The notes under the pieces are model-generated. The model saw only the letters and a program-made list of their open reading frames with translations. It searched no databases and had not been told where the DNA came from. Positions 34,948 to 44,274 of a stretch of DNA of 64,000 bases are shown here, one piece after another (the stretch's first letter is position 1; each line of letters begins with the position of its first letter). A program made the translations under genes and the position numbers. This stretch comes from Clostridia bacterium (GTDB taxonomy: Bacteria > Bacillota > Clostridia > Christensenellales > Borkfalkiaceae): positions 1 through 64,000 of the forward strand of contig JAFQWV010000009.1 in the NCBI GenBank assembly GCA_017407325.1, written 5' to 3'.

Positions 34948-35802
34948 ATGAATATCAATCAACTTGATTCTTTAAACATCAAATACGTTTTGAATGAACC
35001 GCTTAAAAATTGGACTACTTTTAAGGTAGGCGGTCCATGCAAGGCAATGTTCTTCCCGAAAAATAAAGAAGAACTGTTTACTTTGTCCGAGCTTTTTAAA
35101 GATGAATTTTTCGTGCTTGGGAACGGCTCGAATATCCTTTGTAGCGACAGTGGCGTTGATAAGATTGTAATAAACACCAAAAACTTAAACAAACTAAAAT
35201 TAAACGGAACTCTTTTGATTTGTGAGTGTGGTGCGAAAAACAGTGATATTTCAAAGCTTTTATATGAAAATTCGCTTAGTGGTTTTGAGTTTGCACATAA
35301 AATCCCGGGGACTATTGGCGGGCTTGTTGCAATGAACGGTGGAAGCTTTAATAAAACTGTGTCAGATATAGTTTGCTACGTTGTGTCTTTCAGTGGAATA
35401 TATAACAACTCTGGTTGTCAATTTTCTTATAGGTCAAGTGCATTTTTTGACGATACTATTTATTCGGTTGCGCTAAAACTAAAGCCTGCAGAAAGAGAAG
35501 ATATCGACGCTAAGCTTGAAAGGTTTTCAACGCTGAGAAAAATCAAGCAACCACGCGGAAATTCGTGTGGTTCAGTGTTCTTAAACGACGGGTATTTTGC
35601 AGGGAAAGTAATTGATCAAGCAGGGCTTAAGGGCTATCGCATAGGTGGTGCGTTCGTTTCAAAAGAACACGCGAATTTTATAATAAACGACGGTGGATCT
35701 GCTCAAAATATATACGATTTAATTTGTTACATAAAGGAAACGGTAAAAACTCGTTCCGATATTGAATTAAAGGAAGAAGTTAAGTATTTAGGTAAATTTT
35801 AA
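34948..35802 (+). CDS. murB: UDP-N-acetylenolpyruvoylglucosamine reductase
   Basis: 284 residues from the ATG at 34948, with GGGGGTG just upstream; the earlier TTG at 34945 is less likely. It is a FAD-dependent reductase completing UDP-MurNAc synthesis. Markers are TFKVGGP, GNGSNIL, KIPGTIGGLVAMNGG, YRSSAF and the catalytic SCGSVF (Ser/Cys region). The segment before YRSS is shortened compared with classic MurB. Next to PHP and whiA genes, as in the Firmicutes murB-rapZ-yvcK-whiA cluster, here without rapZ and yvcK. Confidence 0.94.
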   Translation: MNINQLDSLNIKYVLNEPLKNWTTFKVGGPCKAMFFPKNKEELFTLSELFKDEFFVLGNGSNILCSDSGVDKIVINTKNLNKLKLNGTLLICECGAKNSDISKLLYENSLSGFEFAHKIPGTIGGLVAMNGGSFNKTVSDIVCYVVSFSGIYNNSGCQFSYRSSAFFDDTIYSVALKLKPAEREDIDAKLERFSTLRKIKQPRGNSCGSVFLNDGYFAGKVIDQAGLKGYRIGGAFVSKEHANFIINDGGSAQNIYDLICYIKETVKTRSDIELKEEVKYLGKF

Positions 35803-36575
35803 TGCAAATTACTTATGATTTTCACACACATACAAAGTATAGTCACGGAAAAGGTACTATATTAGATAATGCAATAGCCGCAAATGAAAAAGGTATGAAA
35901 GGTATTGCCATAACCGACCACGGCTTTTCTCACCCTGCGTTTGGAATGAAAAGAAAAAGACTGGCTCAAATGCGTAAAGATTGTGTAGAAGCCGAAAAAC
36001 AAACGGGTGTTAAAATTCTTTTAGGTACAGAATCAAACATTTGTGGTCAGAGTGGGAAAACAGACGTTTTAGCTACCGATTATGAAAATCTTGATATTTT
36101 CGGGGCTGGCATTCACCGTTTTGTTTACTACGATACGCCTTACGATTATTTAAGGCTTTTAGGAGATACGATATTTTTCTCAATCACGAAAATTAAACCG
36201 TCAAAAAGTTTAATAAACTACACGACTAAAGTTTACGTTAACGCAATAAAGAAAAACCCAATCGATTTTATATCTCATCTTAACTTTTTGGTTTTTTGCG
36301 ACGTAGAAACTGTTGCAAAAGCTTGCGCAGATTATGGAACGTACCTTGAAATAAGCACTAAAAAGGTGCATCTATCTGACGAGCAATGGGAAAAAGTCTT
36401 TAAAACGGACGTAAAATTTGTTATCAATTCAGATGCACATTCACCAAGTAGAGTTGGTGATATGAAACTTTTTAACGAATTAAACCAAAGAGTTGACGTT
36501 CCTATTGATAGGATTGTTAATTTAGGGGACGAGCTTCCAAGACTTCGATTTAACGAATTTAAGAAAACGCTATGA
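35802..36575 (+). CDS. PHP-domain phosphoesterase
   Basis: 257 residues. The metal site of the polymerase-histidinol phosphatase (PHP) fold is clear: FHTHTKYSHG (residues 7-16), ITDHGFSHP, a Glu in GTESNI, HLNFL, and DAHSPSRVGD near the C-terminus. It resembles YcdX-type PHP phosphatases. The physiological substrate is unknown. Its start overlaps murB by one base and it overlaps whiA by 4 nt, so all three are coupled. Confidence 0.87.
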   Translation: MQITYDFHTHTKYSHGKGTILDNAIAANEKGMKGIAITDHGFSHPAFGMKRKRLAQMRKDCVEAEKQTGVKILLGTESNICGQSGKTDVLATDYENLDIFGAGIHRFVYYDTPYDYLRLLGDTIFFSITKIKPSKSLINYTTKVYVNAIKKNPIDFISHLNFLVFCDVETVAKACADYGTYLEISTKKVHLSDEQWEKVFKTDVKFVINSDAHSPSRVGDMKLFNELNQRVDVPIDRIVNLGDELPRLRFNEFKKTL

Positions 36576-37507
36576 ATTTTTCAACGAAAACGAAAAACGA
36601 AATAATAAAACGCGAAATAGACAAAAAGTGTTGTAAAATCTCGCTTCTTTCGGGCTTTTTGCGTACCGGCGCCGTTATTGAAATTAACGGTGGTATGGTT
36701 GGTTTTTCGGTTGTTGGAGAAATTAAAGTTTTAAAGTACATTGCAAAAATAATCAACTCTTGTTACGGTGACGAGCCTGTTATTAAAACTGATGCAAGCA
36801 AAGAACAGCGTGCGTGTTTAGAAGTTTTTTCTTACGAAAGTGCTAAGATTTTGCAAGATTGCAAGATTTTGGAGCTGGACGACGAAACGGTTTCATTAAG
36901 GGCTGATATCGACGGGGTTTTGGTTAAAAACGCTTGTTGTAAAATCGCGTTTATAACCGGTGTGTTTTTAGGTTCGGGCACGGTTACAGTTCCTAATATG
37001 GACAAGCCTTCAACAACAGGCTATCACTTAGAATTTGTTTTCAGTAAGAAATATACGGCAAAACAGTTTTGTGATTTATACAGTTCTTTTGATTTCTTTC
37101 CGAAACTTATTAATAGAAAAGATACTTACGTTGTTTATATCAAAAATGCTGAAGCGGTAAACGATACTTTAACCCTTCTTGGCGCGATTAATTCAAGCCT
37201 CGCGCTTACGGATATAATAATGCGAAAGGAGATAAAAAATAAGCTCAACCGCGCAATGAACTGTGAAATGTCTAATATGAATAAGTCTATTGATTCTTCT
37301 TTTAGCGACAGAAAGGCAATTCAAGTTATCATCGACACGATTCAGCTTGAAAATTTAGATAAAAATCTTCAAACTGTTGCAAAAGCAAGGCTCGAGCATG
37401 AAGACTTATCGCTAAGTCAGCTTGCGCAAATTTTAGATATTTCTAAAAGTTGTTTATCGCATAGGCTTAGAAAGATAAGAGAAATCGCTAAAGAGCTTGA
37501 AGAATAA
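36572..37507 (+). CDS. whiA: Sporulation/division regulator WhiA
   Basis: 311 residues. N-terminal LAGLIDADG-like domain (about 5-180; LLSGFLRTGAVIEINGG, FITGVFLGSGTV) and a C-terminal HTH domain (about 225-305; LSLSQLAQILDISKSCLSHRLRKI). In Firmicutes WhiA binds the chromosome and acts in cell division and cell-wall balance. Overlaps the PHP gene by 4 nt. Normal length (about 310-325). Confidence 0.95.
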   Translation: MNFSTKTKNEIIKREIDKKCCKISLLSGFLRTGAVIEINGGMVGFSVVGEIKVLKYIAKIINSCYGDEPVIKTDASKEQRACLEVFSYESAKILQDCKILELDDETVSLRADIDGVLVKNACCKIAFITGVFLGSGTVTVPNMDKPSTTGYHLEFVFSKKYTAKQFCDLYSSFDFFPKLINRKDTYVVYIKNAEAVNDTLTLLGAINSSLALTDIIMRKEIKNKLNRAMNCEMSNMNKSIDSSFSDRKAIQVIIDTIQLENLDKNLQTVAKARLEHEDLSLSQLAQILDISKSCLSHRLRKIREIAKELEE

Positions 37508-37574
37508 AAAATTAGCGTTAATCGCGCTATAAACACACTTTTATTTGAAAAAATTAAAAAAATTAGGATAAATT

Positions 37575-38537
37575 ATGAAAATTTCAGTACTTGGTGCAGG
37601 AAGATGGGGGTCGTTTTTAAGTTGGTACTTAAACCGACAAAATAACGAAGTTTATCTTTACGGAAATGAAGATTCAAGGGCGTATAAAGCCTTAAAAGAA
37701 ACGGGTAAAAACGCATACTTTGAACTTCCAAAAAACATAACGCTATCTTGCGATTTAGAGTTTTCTGTAAAACGCGCAGAAATTATTGTTATATCTATAA
37801 GCGCACAAAGCTTAAGAGAATTTATAAAACGCGTTGTAGCTATTGGGCTTGACGACAGAAAAGTCGTTTTGTGTATGAAAGGCGTCGAGTCAGATACGGG
37901 AAAACGCTTGACGGAAGTTGCGACTGAAGAAGGTGTAAAAGCTGACAATCTTGCCGTTTGGGTAGGACCGGGACACTTACAAGAATTTGTCAACGGCAAG
38001 CCTAACTGCATGGTAATTGATTCAACAAACGACGAATTGAAAAGATATCTTGCAGATAATCTAAAAAGCGATTTAATTAGATTTTACTATGGCGAAGACC
38101 TTATCGGTAGTGAAATTGGCGCAGCAGCTAAAAACGTTATGGGAATTGCAGCAGGTATGCTCGACGGCGCGGGACTTACTACTTTAAAAGGTCCTTTAAT
38201 GGCACGTGGCGCCAGAGAAGTTGCTCGCCTTATAAAAGCCATGGGTGGTAACGAGCTTTCTGCTTACGGGCTTTGCCACCTAGGCGACTATGAAACGACT
38301 CTTTTTTCAGAGTTTTCGAATAACCGTCGCTACGGTCAAGCTTACGTTACGGGTGAAAAGTTTGAAAAGCTTGCTGAAGGTGTTATGACGACTAAAGCGC
38401 TTAAGACTTTAGGCGAGAAATACGGTGTCGAGCTTCCTATAACCAACGCTATTTATAATACGTTGTTCTGTGGGAAAAATTGGAAAGATGAACTTCCGGC
38501 ACTTTTTGAAAGAGCAACAAGAAAAGAGTTTAACTAG
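37575..38537 (+). CDS. gpsA: NAD(P)+-dependent glycerol-3-phosphate dehydrogenase
   Basis: 320 residues. The Rossmann motif LGAGRWGSFLSWYL opens the protein, the nucleotide-contacting VWVGPGHLQEFV follows, and the catalytic Lys lies in GAAAKNVMGIAAG. It makes sn-glycerol 3-phosphate from DHAP for phospholipid synthesis. Substrate loop RYGQAYVTGE is present. It ends at a terminator and a new promoter for the sigma module follows. Confidence 0.95.
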   Translation: MKISVLGAGRWGSFLSWYLNRQNNEVYLYGNEDSRAYKALKETGKNAYFELPKNITLSCDLEFSVKRAEIIVISISAQSLREFIKRVVAIGLDDRKVVLCMKGVESDTGKRLTEVATEEGVKADNLAVWVGPGHLQEFVNGKPNCMVIDSTNDELKRYLADNLKSDLIRFYYGEDLIGSEIGAAAKNVMGIAAGMLDGAGLTTLKGPLMARGAREVARLIKAMGGNELSAYGLCHLGDYETTLFSEFSNNRRYGQAYVTGEKFEKLAEGVMTTKALKTLGEKYGVELPITNAIYNTLFCGKNWKDELPALFERATRKEFN

Positions 38538-38542
38538 TACAT

Positions 38543-38572
38543 AAAACACGCCGATTTTCGACGTGTTTTTAA
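38543..38572 (+). terminator. Terminator after gpsA
   Basis: Stem AAAACACG(C)CGA / TCG(A)CGTGTTTT with loop TTT, followed by TTTTT. Confidence 0.8.
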
Positions 38573-38574
38573 TA

Positions 38575-38603
38575 TTGACATAGAGAAATTTGTGTGATAA
38601 AAT
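38575..38603 (+). promoter_or_regulatory. Promoter of the first sigma module
   Basis: TTGACA (38575-38580), 17 nt, TAAAAT (38598-38603), with the TGTGTGA upstream element. The leader is about 65 nt. Confidence 0.85.
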
Positions 38604-38674
38604 TTGTTTGTTAATGGAACAAAATTAAAGGTTAATTGTAGTTTAATATAAGTAAGCAATATATTAATAAGCAT

Positions 38675-39208
38675 ATGAAAAACAGAGTCGAGCGTTTTAA
38701 CAATTTAATACGAAAAATTGCTAAAGGAAAATCTTCTGCCGTTGACGAAATTTATTCTGAATTTGGTGGGTTAATGTTTGTGTATGCAAAAAAATATCTT
38801 TACGATAAGTCTTATGCTGAAGATTTGGTAAGCGAAGTTTTGTTCAAAATTATAAAAGGTGCAAAAACGTTTGATTATAGCAAAAACGGCTTGAATTGGA
38901 TGCTTAAAATCATTAAAAACAGTGCGATTAATCATAATATATCATTTTCGAAAGTTCAATATGAAGTAGCTGATGAAACAGCCTTTTTTGATGCCTTTTC
39001 CGAAGATTTTATTGCTAATAAGCTCGATTTGCAAAGGTCTATTAAATTTTTAACAGACGAAGAAAAAAGAGTGCTGACTCTAACTTATTGGGAAGGCTAT
39101 ACCTTGCGTGAAATTGCTAAAATCATTAATAAATCAACGACTTCGACGCATAGAGTATTAAAATCTGCACTTTTGAAAATTAAAAAGAGTATTAAGGGGG
39201 ACGTTTAG
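38675..39208 (+). CDS. ECF-type RNA polymerase sigma factor
   Basis: 177 residues. Region 2 (about 15-85: YAKKYLYDKSYAEDLVSEVLFKII) and region 4 (about 115-175: FLTDEEKRVLTLTYWEGYTLREIAK with the HTH LREIAKIINKS) are clear. No region 1 or 3, so it is an ECF (group IV) sigma factor. The cognate regulator is presumably the adjacent single-helix membrane protein (39210), which starts one base after its stop. No strong SD precedes the ATG, so synthesis may be limited. Confidence 0.9.
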   Translation: MKNRVERFNNLIRKIAKGKSSAVDEIYSEFGGLMFVYAKKYLYDKSYAEDLVSEVLFKIIKGAKTFDYSKNGLNWMLKIIKNSAINHNISFSKVQYEVADETAFFDAFSEDFIANKLDLQRSIKFLTDEEKRVLTLTYWEGYTLREIAKIINKSTTSTHRVLKSALLKIKKSIKGDV

Positions 39209-39209
39209 T

Positions 39210-39836
39210 ATGAAAGAAGTTGATAATAGAATAAACAGCGCTCTTAACTCTTGTAAGAAAGATATAAATTTAGAAAAACACAAGGCTTACGTTGAAGAAA
39301 ATTACAAACCACAAAAGCGTTTTTCGATTATGAAGTTTTCCTTAGCGTTAAGTGGCGGTTTATGTGTGCTATTGATATCTGTTTATGCGATTATTTTAGT
39401 TATCGCTCTGAGACCTGCTACGTCAGCCGATCCAAACTACGTCGGGCTTGATAATTTGACGGTTGTAACCGAGTATAAAAAAACCGATTTTCAAGAATTT
39501 ATAGATTATCGAGAGTTTGAGTTCGAGATTGAAAGTAAAAATCTTTATCTAACAAGCGAAAATAATCCCGTTTTTGAGAAAATAGTGTATCAAAGCGATA
39601 ATAAAATTACTCTTTATACTGTAACTCATAATTATAAATCAAAAAGTATTGAAGGATTAGGTGATTTTATAAATCTTGAAAAACAATTTGCAATATCAAG
39701 CTTTTTGGTGTATTATAGATACGTAGAAGGAAAATTTTATTTTTCTGTTCAAACTGAAACGTTGAAATATTATTTACTAATTGAAACAGAAAACGAAAAT
39801 CTTGCGTTAGACTATGTAAAAGAATTTTTAAAATAA
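39210..39836 (+). CDS. Single-span membrane protein, putative anti-sigma factor
   Basis: 208 residues: 40-residue cytoplasmic N-terminus with a helix EKHKAYVEENYKPQKRF, one transmembrane helix (about 41-68), and an extracytoplasmic beta-rich domain of about 140 residues. This plan and its position one base after the sigma gene fit an anti-sigma factor sensing the envelope, though the N-terminal anti-sigma (zinc) motif is absent and the assignment rests mainly on context. AGGGGG RBS overlaps the end of the sigma gene. Confidence 0.7.
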   Translation: MKEVDNRINSALNSCKKDINLEKHKAYVEENYKPQKRFSIMKFSLALSGGLCVLLISVYAIILVIALRPATSADPNYVGLDNLTVVTEYKKTDFQEFIDYREFEFEIESKNLYLTSENNPVFEKIVYQSDNKITLYTVTHNYKSKSIEGLGDFINLEKQFAISSFLVYYRYVEGKFYFSVQTETLKYYLLIETENENLALDYVKEFLK

Positions 39837-39854
39837 TTTTTTAGGTGGTGCAAT

Positions 39855-40247
39855 ATGAACAAAAAATCGTTAATAAGCTTAGGGCTTTTAGTCGTTATTT
39901 TGATTTTAGAGATCTTGCCATATGGGGCTGTTTGTATTTTTGCTACTGAAACGGAAACATACAGACAGGTTTATTCGTATTTTTCAGGTGTTCCGTTCGG
40001 TTATGCGAACTTTGGTCCGTTTTACACTGCAGCACTAACTTGCATATTGTTACTTCTATTTACTATCAATCTATTTTTGAAGAAAAAGAATTTAAACGGT
40101 ATTCTTATAATGATATCAATATCTTCTGTATTCGTCTCAATTTTGCCGTTAATTTCCGGTATAAGATATTTTACCGTTATAGGCGCGATAATTAGTCTTT
40201 TGTTGGTTGCTGTAACAGTTTCCTTTTTGTGGCAATTTAAAAATTAA
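39855..40247 (+). CDS. Small membrane protein, third gene of the sigma module
   Basis: 130 residues, about four hydrophobic helices (residues 7-30, 53-75, 80-100, 105-127), with a 20-residue extracytoplasmic loop containing conserved-looking aromatic residues. No family recognised. It follows the anti-sigma-like gene by 18 nt with AGGTGG as RBS and ends at a strong terminator. Likely a target or accessory part of the sigma operon. Confidence 0.6.
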   Translation: MNKKSLISLGLLVVILILEILPYGAVCIFATETETYRQVYSYFSGVPFGYANFGPFYTAALTCILLLLFTINLFLKKKNLNGILIMISISSVFVSILPLISGIRYFTVIGAIISLLLVAVTVSFLWQFKN

Positions 40248-40254
40248 TTATAAT

Positions 40255-40294
40255 AAAACCCTCGAAAACAAAGGTTTGTTTTCGAGGGTTTTTT
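40255..40294. terminator. Terminator between convergent sigma module and leuS
   Basis: 15-bp stem ACCCTCGAAAACAAA/TTGTTTTCGAGGGT flanked by A and T runs, usable from both directions. Confidence 0.9.
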
Positions 40295-40321
40295 AATGTT
40301 TATCGTGCTATATAAAGACTT

Positions 40322-42745
40322 TTAGGCAATAATATTTACCAAACGTTTTAAAATTACGATAACTTTCTTAGGTGCTTTGCCTTGTAAAAGCTCTTGAACC
40401 TTACTATCTTTTAAAACGATTTCTTCGATTTCTTTTTGAGTTAAAGAATTGCTTAAAACGATTTTGTGGCGAAGCTTACTGTTGATTTGTACTCCGTACT
40501 CAACTTCGTCGCGAACGAGTGCTTTTTCGTCAAACACAGGGTAATCGCTTAAGAAGATAGATTGTTTATTTCCAAGTCTTTCCCAAAGCTCTTCGCTAAA
40601 ATGTGGAGCGCACGGAGCGAGCAACTTAATTAAGGTCGTAACTGCGTTATAGAAAGTTTCGGTATTTCCTTTTTCAAGAGTTTCGTATTTTTTAAGCGCA
40701 TTTACAAGTTCCATAAGTCTAGCGATTGCCGTGTTGAACGAGAAGTTATCCATATCGCTATCAACGCTTTTTATCGTGCTATGCAATACAAAGTTAAGTT
40801 CTTTTTCGTCAGTGGTAATTTCACCCTTTATTGGCTGAGTAGCACAAGCATTTTCGCAGAGTTTTTCAATACGGTCTAAGAACTTAGTGATAGACTTGAT
40901 ACCGTCGTCATTCCAAGGACCGCCTTCGGTATAGTTAAAACCAAACATTAAGTATAAACGGAACACGTCAGAGCCTGAAACGCTAACGTAAGTGTCAGGG
41001 GAGATAACGTTACCACGAGATTTACTCATACGGTTGCCGTCAGGGCCTAAGATAATACCTTGGTGAGTTAAAGATTTGAACGGTTCGTCAAACTTTAAAT
41101 AACCCATATCGCGAAGTGCTTTCGTGATAAAGCGCGCATAAAGTAGGTGCATACACGCGTGTTCTGGGCCACCGACGTATTTATCAACAGGTAACATTTT
41201 ATTGATAATTTCAGGGTCGAACGGAGCGTCGGCGTTGTGTGCATCAGGATATCTTAAGTAATACCAGCTTGAGCAAACGAATGTATCGAGCGTATCTGGG
41301 TCGCGAAGTGCTGGCTTTCCACATTTTGGACAAGTCGTGTGCATAAATCCTTCGTGTTTAGCAAGCGGTGATTTTCCGTCAGGTCTAAATTCTACGTCAT
41401 ACGGAAGCTCTACAGGTAATTGATCGTACGGAACAGGAACTACACCACAATGCTCGCAGTGAATAACAGGAATAGGTGCGCCCCAATATCTTTGACGAGA
41501 AACAAGCCAATCGCGTAAACGGTAGTTTACTTTGAAATCGCCTTTTCCTAATTCTTTTAACTTATTAATTATAGCGTTTCTCGCATCTTCACCGTAAAGA
41601 CCGTCAAACTCGCCAGAGTTTTGTAAATATCCGTCTTCACAGTATGGAAGAGTAGCGTTGCCTTCTTTATTGTTGATTACTTGTAAAACGTTAAGTCCGT
41701 ATTTTAGGCAGAAATCATAGTCTCTTTCATCGTGTGCCGCAACGCCCATAACTGCGCCCGTTCCGTAAGAATAGAGAACGTAGTCGGCTGCAAAGATAGG
41801 AACTTTCTTGCCGTTAATTGGGTTGATAGCATATGCGCCGATAAATTCACCGGTTTTTTCACGAGTCGAAGAAAGACGGTCAATTTCACTTGCTTTTGCC
41901 GTTTCTTCAATATATTTAAAGACTTTTTCTTTGCAATCGTCAGTTACGAGTTTCTTAACAAGTGGATGTTCAGGTGCTAAAACAACGAAAGATACGCCAA
42001 AGAGTGTGTCGCATCTAGTGGTGAACACTTTAAACTTATCGCCACTTTCAGTTTCGAACTCAACTTCAGCACCGGTAGATTTACCAATCCAATTTCTTTG
42101 CATGTGCTTAGTTTTTTCAGGCCAGTCAAGTTCGTCGAGTTTTTGTAAAAGTTCTTCAGAATATTCCGTTATTTTAAAGAACCATTGAGTTAAGTCTTTC
42201 TTGAAAACTTCAGTTCCACAACGTTCGCATTTGCCGTCAACGACTTGCTCGTTTGCAAGAACCGTGTTACAGCTAGAGCACCAGTTGACAGGGGCTTCCT
42301 TTCTGTAAGCAAGTCCGTTTTCGTAAAGTTTTAAAAACAACCATTGAGTCCACTTGTAATAATCAGGCATGCAAGTCTTGATTTCTTTAGACCAATCGAA
42401 CATAGCACCGATGTTTTGAAGTTGAACTTCCATAGTTTCAATGTTTTTAACCGTAGAGTCTTGTGGGTGGACGCCAGTCTTTATTGCAAAGTTTTCTGCA
42501 GGTAAGCCGAAAGCGTCAAAACCCATAGGTTGGAAAACGGCAAACCCTTTCATTTTCTTATAGCGCGCGTAGCTGTCAGTAGGTCCGTAGTTATACCAGT
42601 GTCCTACGTGAAGTTTAGCAGCTGAAGGGTATGAAAACATTTCAAGACAGTAAAACTTTTTACGGGTATCATTTTCATCGTACTCGTTAATCTTGTTTTC
42701 AGCCCAATATTTTTGCCATTTCTTTTCAATTTCCAACATATTCAT
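40322..42745 (-). CDS. leuS: Leucyl-tRNA synthetase
   Basis: 807 residues from the ATG at 42745; TTG at 42760 overlaps the RBS (TTGGAG) and is rejected. Class Ia synthetase charging tRNA-Leu. HIGH-type motif HVGH (in [10 protein letters not shown]), CP1 editing domain with TTRCDTLFG and [15 protein letters not shown], zinc-binding CSSC...CERC, and MSKS ([10 protein letters not shown]). Length typical. It has its own extended -10 promoter and no T-box. Convergent to the sigma module. Confidence 0.97.
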   Translation of the reverse strand: MNMLEIEKKWQKYWAENKINEYDENDTRKKFYCLEMFSYPSAAKLHVGHWYNYGPTDSYARYKKMKGFAVFQPMGFDAFGLPAENFAIKTGVHPQDSTVKNIETMEVQLQNIGAMFDWSKEIKTCMPDYYKWTQWLFLKLYENGLAYRKEAPVNWCSSCNTVLANEQVVDGKCERCGTEVFKKDLTQWFFKITEYSEELLQKLDELDWPEKTKHMQRNWIGKSTGAEVEFETESGDKFKVFTTRCDTLFGVSFVVLAPEHPLVKKLVTDDCKEKVFKYIEETAKASEIDRLSSTREKTGEFIGAYAINPINGKKVPIFAADYVLYSYGTGAVMGVAAHDERDYDFCLKYGLNVLQVINNKEGNATLPYCEDGYLQNSGEFDGLYGEDARNAIINKLKELGKGDFKVNYRLRDWLVSRQRYWGAPIPVIHCEHCGVVPVPYDQLPVELPYDVEFRPDGKSPLAKHEGFMHTTCPKCGKPALRDPDTLDTFVCSSWYYLRYPDAHNADAPFDPEIINKMLPVDKYVGGPEHACMHLLYARFITKALRDMGYLKFDEPFKSLTHQGIILGPDGNRMSKSRGNVISPDTYVSVSGSDVFRLYLMFGFNYTEGGPWNDDGIKSITKFLDRIEKLCENACATQPIKGEITTDEKELNFVLHSTIKSVDSDMDNFSFNTAIARLMELVNALKKYETLEKGNTETFYNAVTTLIKLLAPCAPHFSEELWERLGNKQSIFLSDYPVFDEKALVRDEVEYGVQINSKLRHKIVLSNSLTQKEIEEIVLKDSKVQELLQGKAPKKVIVILKRLVNIIA

Positions 42746-42802
42746 TGCAATTTTCTCCAAAAAAAGAACTAAATTAAGTCTTTTTAACTTATTAACTAAG
42801 AT

Positions 42803-42831
42803 ATTATATCACTTTAACAAAAATCTTTCTA
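42803..42831 (-). promoter_or_regulatory. Promoter of leuS
   Basis: Minus strand: extended -10 TGATATAAT (-10 at 42803-42808), -35 TAGAAA (42826-42831), spacer 17. Weak -35 offset by the TG element. Confidence 0.6.
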
Positions 42832-42933
42832 CTATTTTTAAGCAGTTTTACACTTTTATATAAAAAATAATTTTTTAAATATCGCCGTTTAAGGCGTATT
42901 TAGTTAACTTTTGCACAAAATTATAAATTGCCC

Positions 42934-42962
42934 TTGCTAAAACGTGCGATAAATGTTATAAT
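42934..42962 (+). promoter_or_regulatory. Promoter of the PAP2 phosphatase gene and the downstream era group
   Basis: TTGCTA (42934-42939), 17 nt, TATAAT (42957-42962), 24 nt before the ATG. Confidence 0.78.
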
Positions 42963-42985
42963 TATGCTATAAAAGGTGGTAAATA

Positions 42986-43972
42986 ATGGAAAGAAGAAAA
43001 AATTTAATTATAAATATTTGTACAATTTCCGTTTTATTAATAATTTTTTTAATCGGCACGTTTTTTGATCTTGAAATAAGCAAGGCGATTTGCGATTTAG
43101 ATAGTGGTGAATATTTTACGTCAAGCTTTATATTAATCCTATCTGAAATTTTTGGTGAAACGGTATTATACGGTTTAGTATCGTTTGCAGTTTTAATGCT
43201 TTATTTATCAGATGCAAGTGTTTTTGAATGTAATAAAAATACAAAAAAAGTAATTAAATTTTTTTGCATTGTAATACTGTTTGGCATAAACGTTTTTGCA
43301 ACCTTTAAAGTTATTGGTTATTTTTCTGATCATTACTTTATATTAGAAGGTTCGCTAAGTCTTTTATCTATTGTTTGTTATCTTCTTGGTGGTTGTGTGT
43401 TTTCCCTTATTTGGTATTTAATTGCTAAAAAAGTTCCTGCTGAAATTTGTAAAAGTTTAGCAATATGGTCATTAATCGTTGCATTGACCGTTATTTTATC
43501 ACAAATTGTTGTTCAAGGCGCAAAACCTATTTTTAACAGAGTGCGTTTTAGAACAATGAATTTTTTAGAAGATTATTCTTATTTTTCAAAGTGGTTTAGT
43601 GTAAAATCTCAAACGTCGGATACATTTGAATATCTGAAAAATCTAGTGGGTTCTGACGGCTATAAATCTTTTCCGTCTGGCCACACTGCATGTGGCGCAA
43701 GTTTAATAACGCTTACGCTTATTCCTGAATACTGTGTAAAATTTCAAAGTAAGTGCATAAAAATACTATTAAATATTCTTGCTTACAGTTATTGCGCTTT
43801 ACTTGGTTTATCCAGAATTTTAGTAGGCGCGCATTTTTTAACCGACGTTGTTTTTTCAATAATCGTAACTTTTTCTGCATCATATTTTTCAAAGTACGTT
43901 ATTGATAAAATTTTTAAACGAAAAACCTATGGCAAAACTTTTGAAGTTGAAGAAGTTTCGTTAGAAGAATAA
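42986..43972 (+). CDS. PAP2-family membrane phosphatase
   Basis: 328 residues with six predicted transmembrane helices. PAP2 catalytic motifs: KPIFNRVRFR (motif 1-like), FPSGHTACGAS (motif 2, about 230) and SRILVGAHFLTDV (motif 3, near 270), with catalytic His in PSGH and the GxH. It probably dephosphorylates lipid phosphates such as undecaprenyl pyrophosphate or phosphatidate. Strong AAAGGTGG RBS. Followed after 53 nt by yqfC. Confidence 0.9.
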   Translation: MERRKNLIINICTISVLLIIFLIGTFFDLEISKAICDLDSGEYFTSSFILILSEIFGETVLYGLVSFAVLMLYLSDASVFECNKNTKKVIKFFCIVILFGINVFATFKVIGYFSDHYFILEGSLSLLSIVCYLLGGCVFSLIWYLIAKKVPAEICKSLAIWSLIVALTVILSQIVVQGAKPIFNRVRFRTMNFLEDYSYFSKWFSVKSQTSDTFEYLKNLVGSDGYKSFPSGHTACGASLITLTLIPEYCVKFQSKCIKILLNILAYSYCALLGLSRILVGAHFLTDVVFSIIVTFSASYFSKYVIDKIFKRKTYGKTFEVEEVSLEE

Positions 43973-43980
43973 TAATAAAA

Positions 43981-44018
43981 CTCGCGATTTTAGCATAAAA
44001 TTTTAATAAAATCGTGAG
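43981..44018 (+). promoter_or_regulatory. Hairpin touching the yqfC ribosome binding site
   Basis: Stem CTCGCGATTTTA/TAAAATCGTGAG, 12 bp with one G.U, loop 14 nt. Its 3' end GAG is shared with the Shine-Dalgarno GAGGTG before the ATG at 44026. Could limit translation of yqfC-yqfD. Confidence 0.5.
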
Positions 44019-44025
44019 GTGAAAA

Positions 44026-44274
44026 ATGAGTTTTAGCGAAGAATTTAACGATTTATTAATGCTGACAAATAAAAGACCGCGCTTTTTTGTCTGTAAAAAA
44101 ATCGGTGGGTATTTTGAGTGTGTTAAAAGTATCGTCAGCTTTTGTTCGGATAAAGTCGTCTTAGAGCTTTGTGACGGCGAACTTTTAATAGAAGGGGAAA
44201 ATCTTTCGATAAAAAAATGCGTTCTGGGTGACGTTTGTGTTTCTGGTAAGATTTCAAAGGTGACTTTAAAATGA
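44026..44274 (+). CDS. yqfC: YqfC/YabP family sporulation protein
   Basis: 82 residues, soluble small beta-rich protein of the YabP/YqfC family (DELLIEGENLSIKKC-like end). In spore formers it acts in stage IV together with YqfD. Overlaps yqfD by 4 nt. Its presence next to yqfD and phoH is the standard Firmicutes order and argues that this organism belongs to a spore-forming lineage (or descends from one). Confidence 0.78.
   Translation: MSFSEEFNDLLMLTNKRPRFFVCKKIGGYFECVKSIVSFCSDKVVLELCDGELLIEGENLSIKKCVLGDVCVSGKISKVTLK

Noticed and set aside
40322..42760. Open frames of up to 126 codons opposite leuS (41732-42188)
   Set aside because: They are antisense shadows of a conserved gene with no RBS and no family match.
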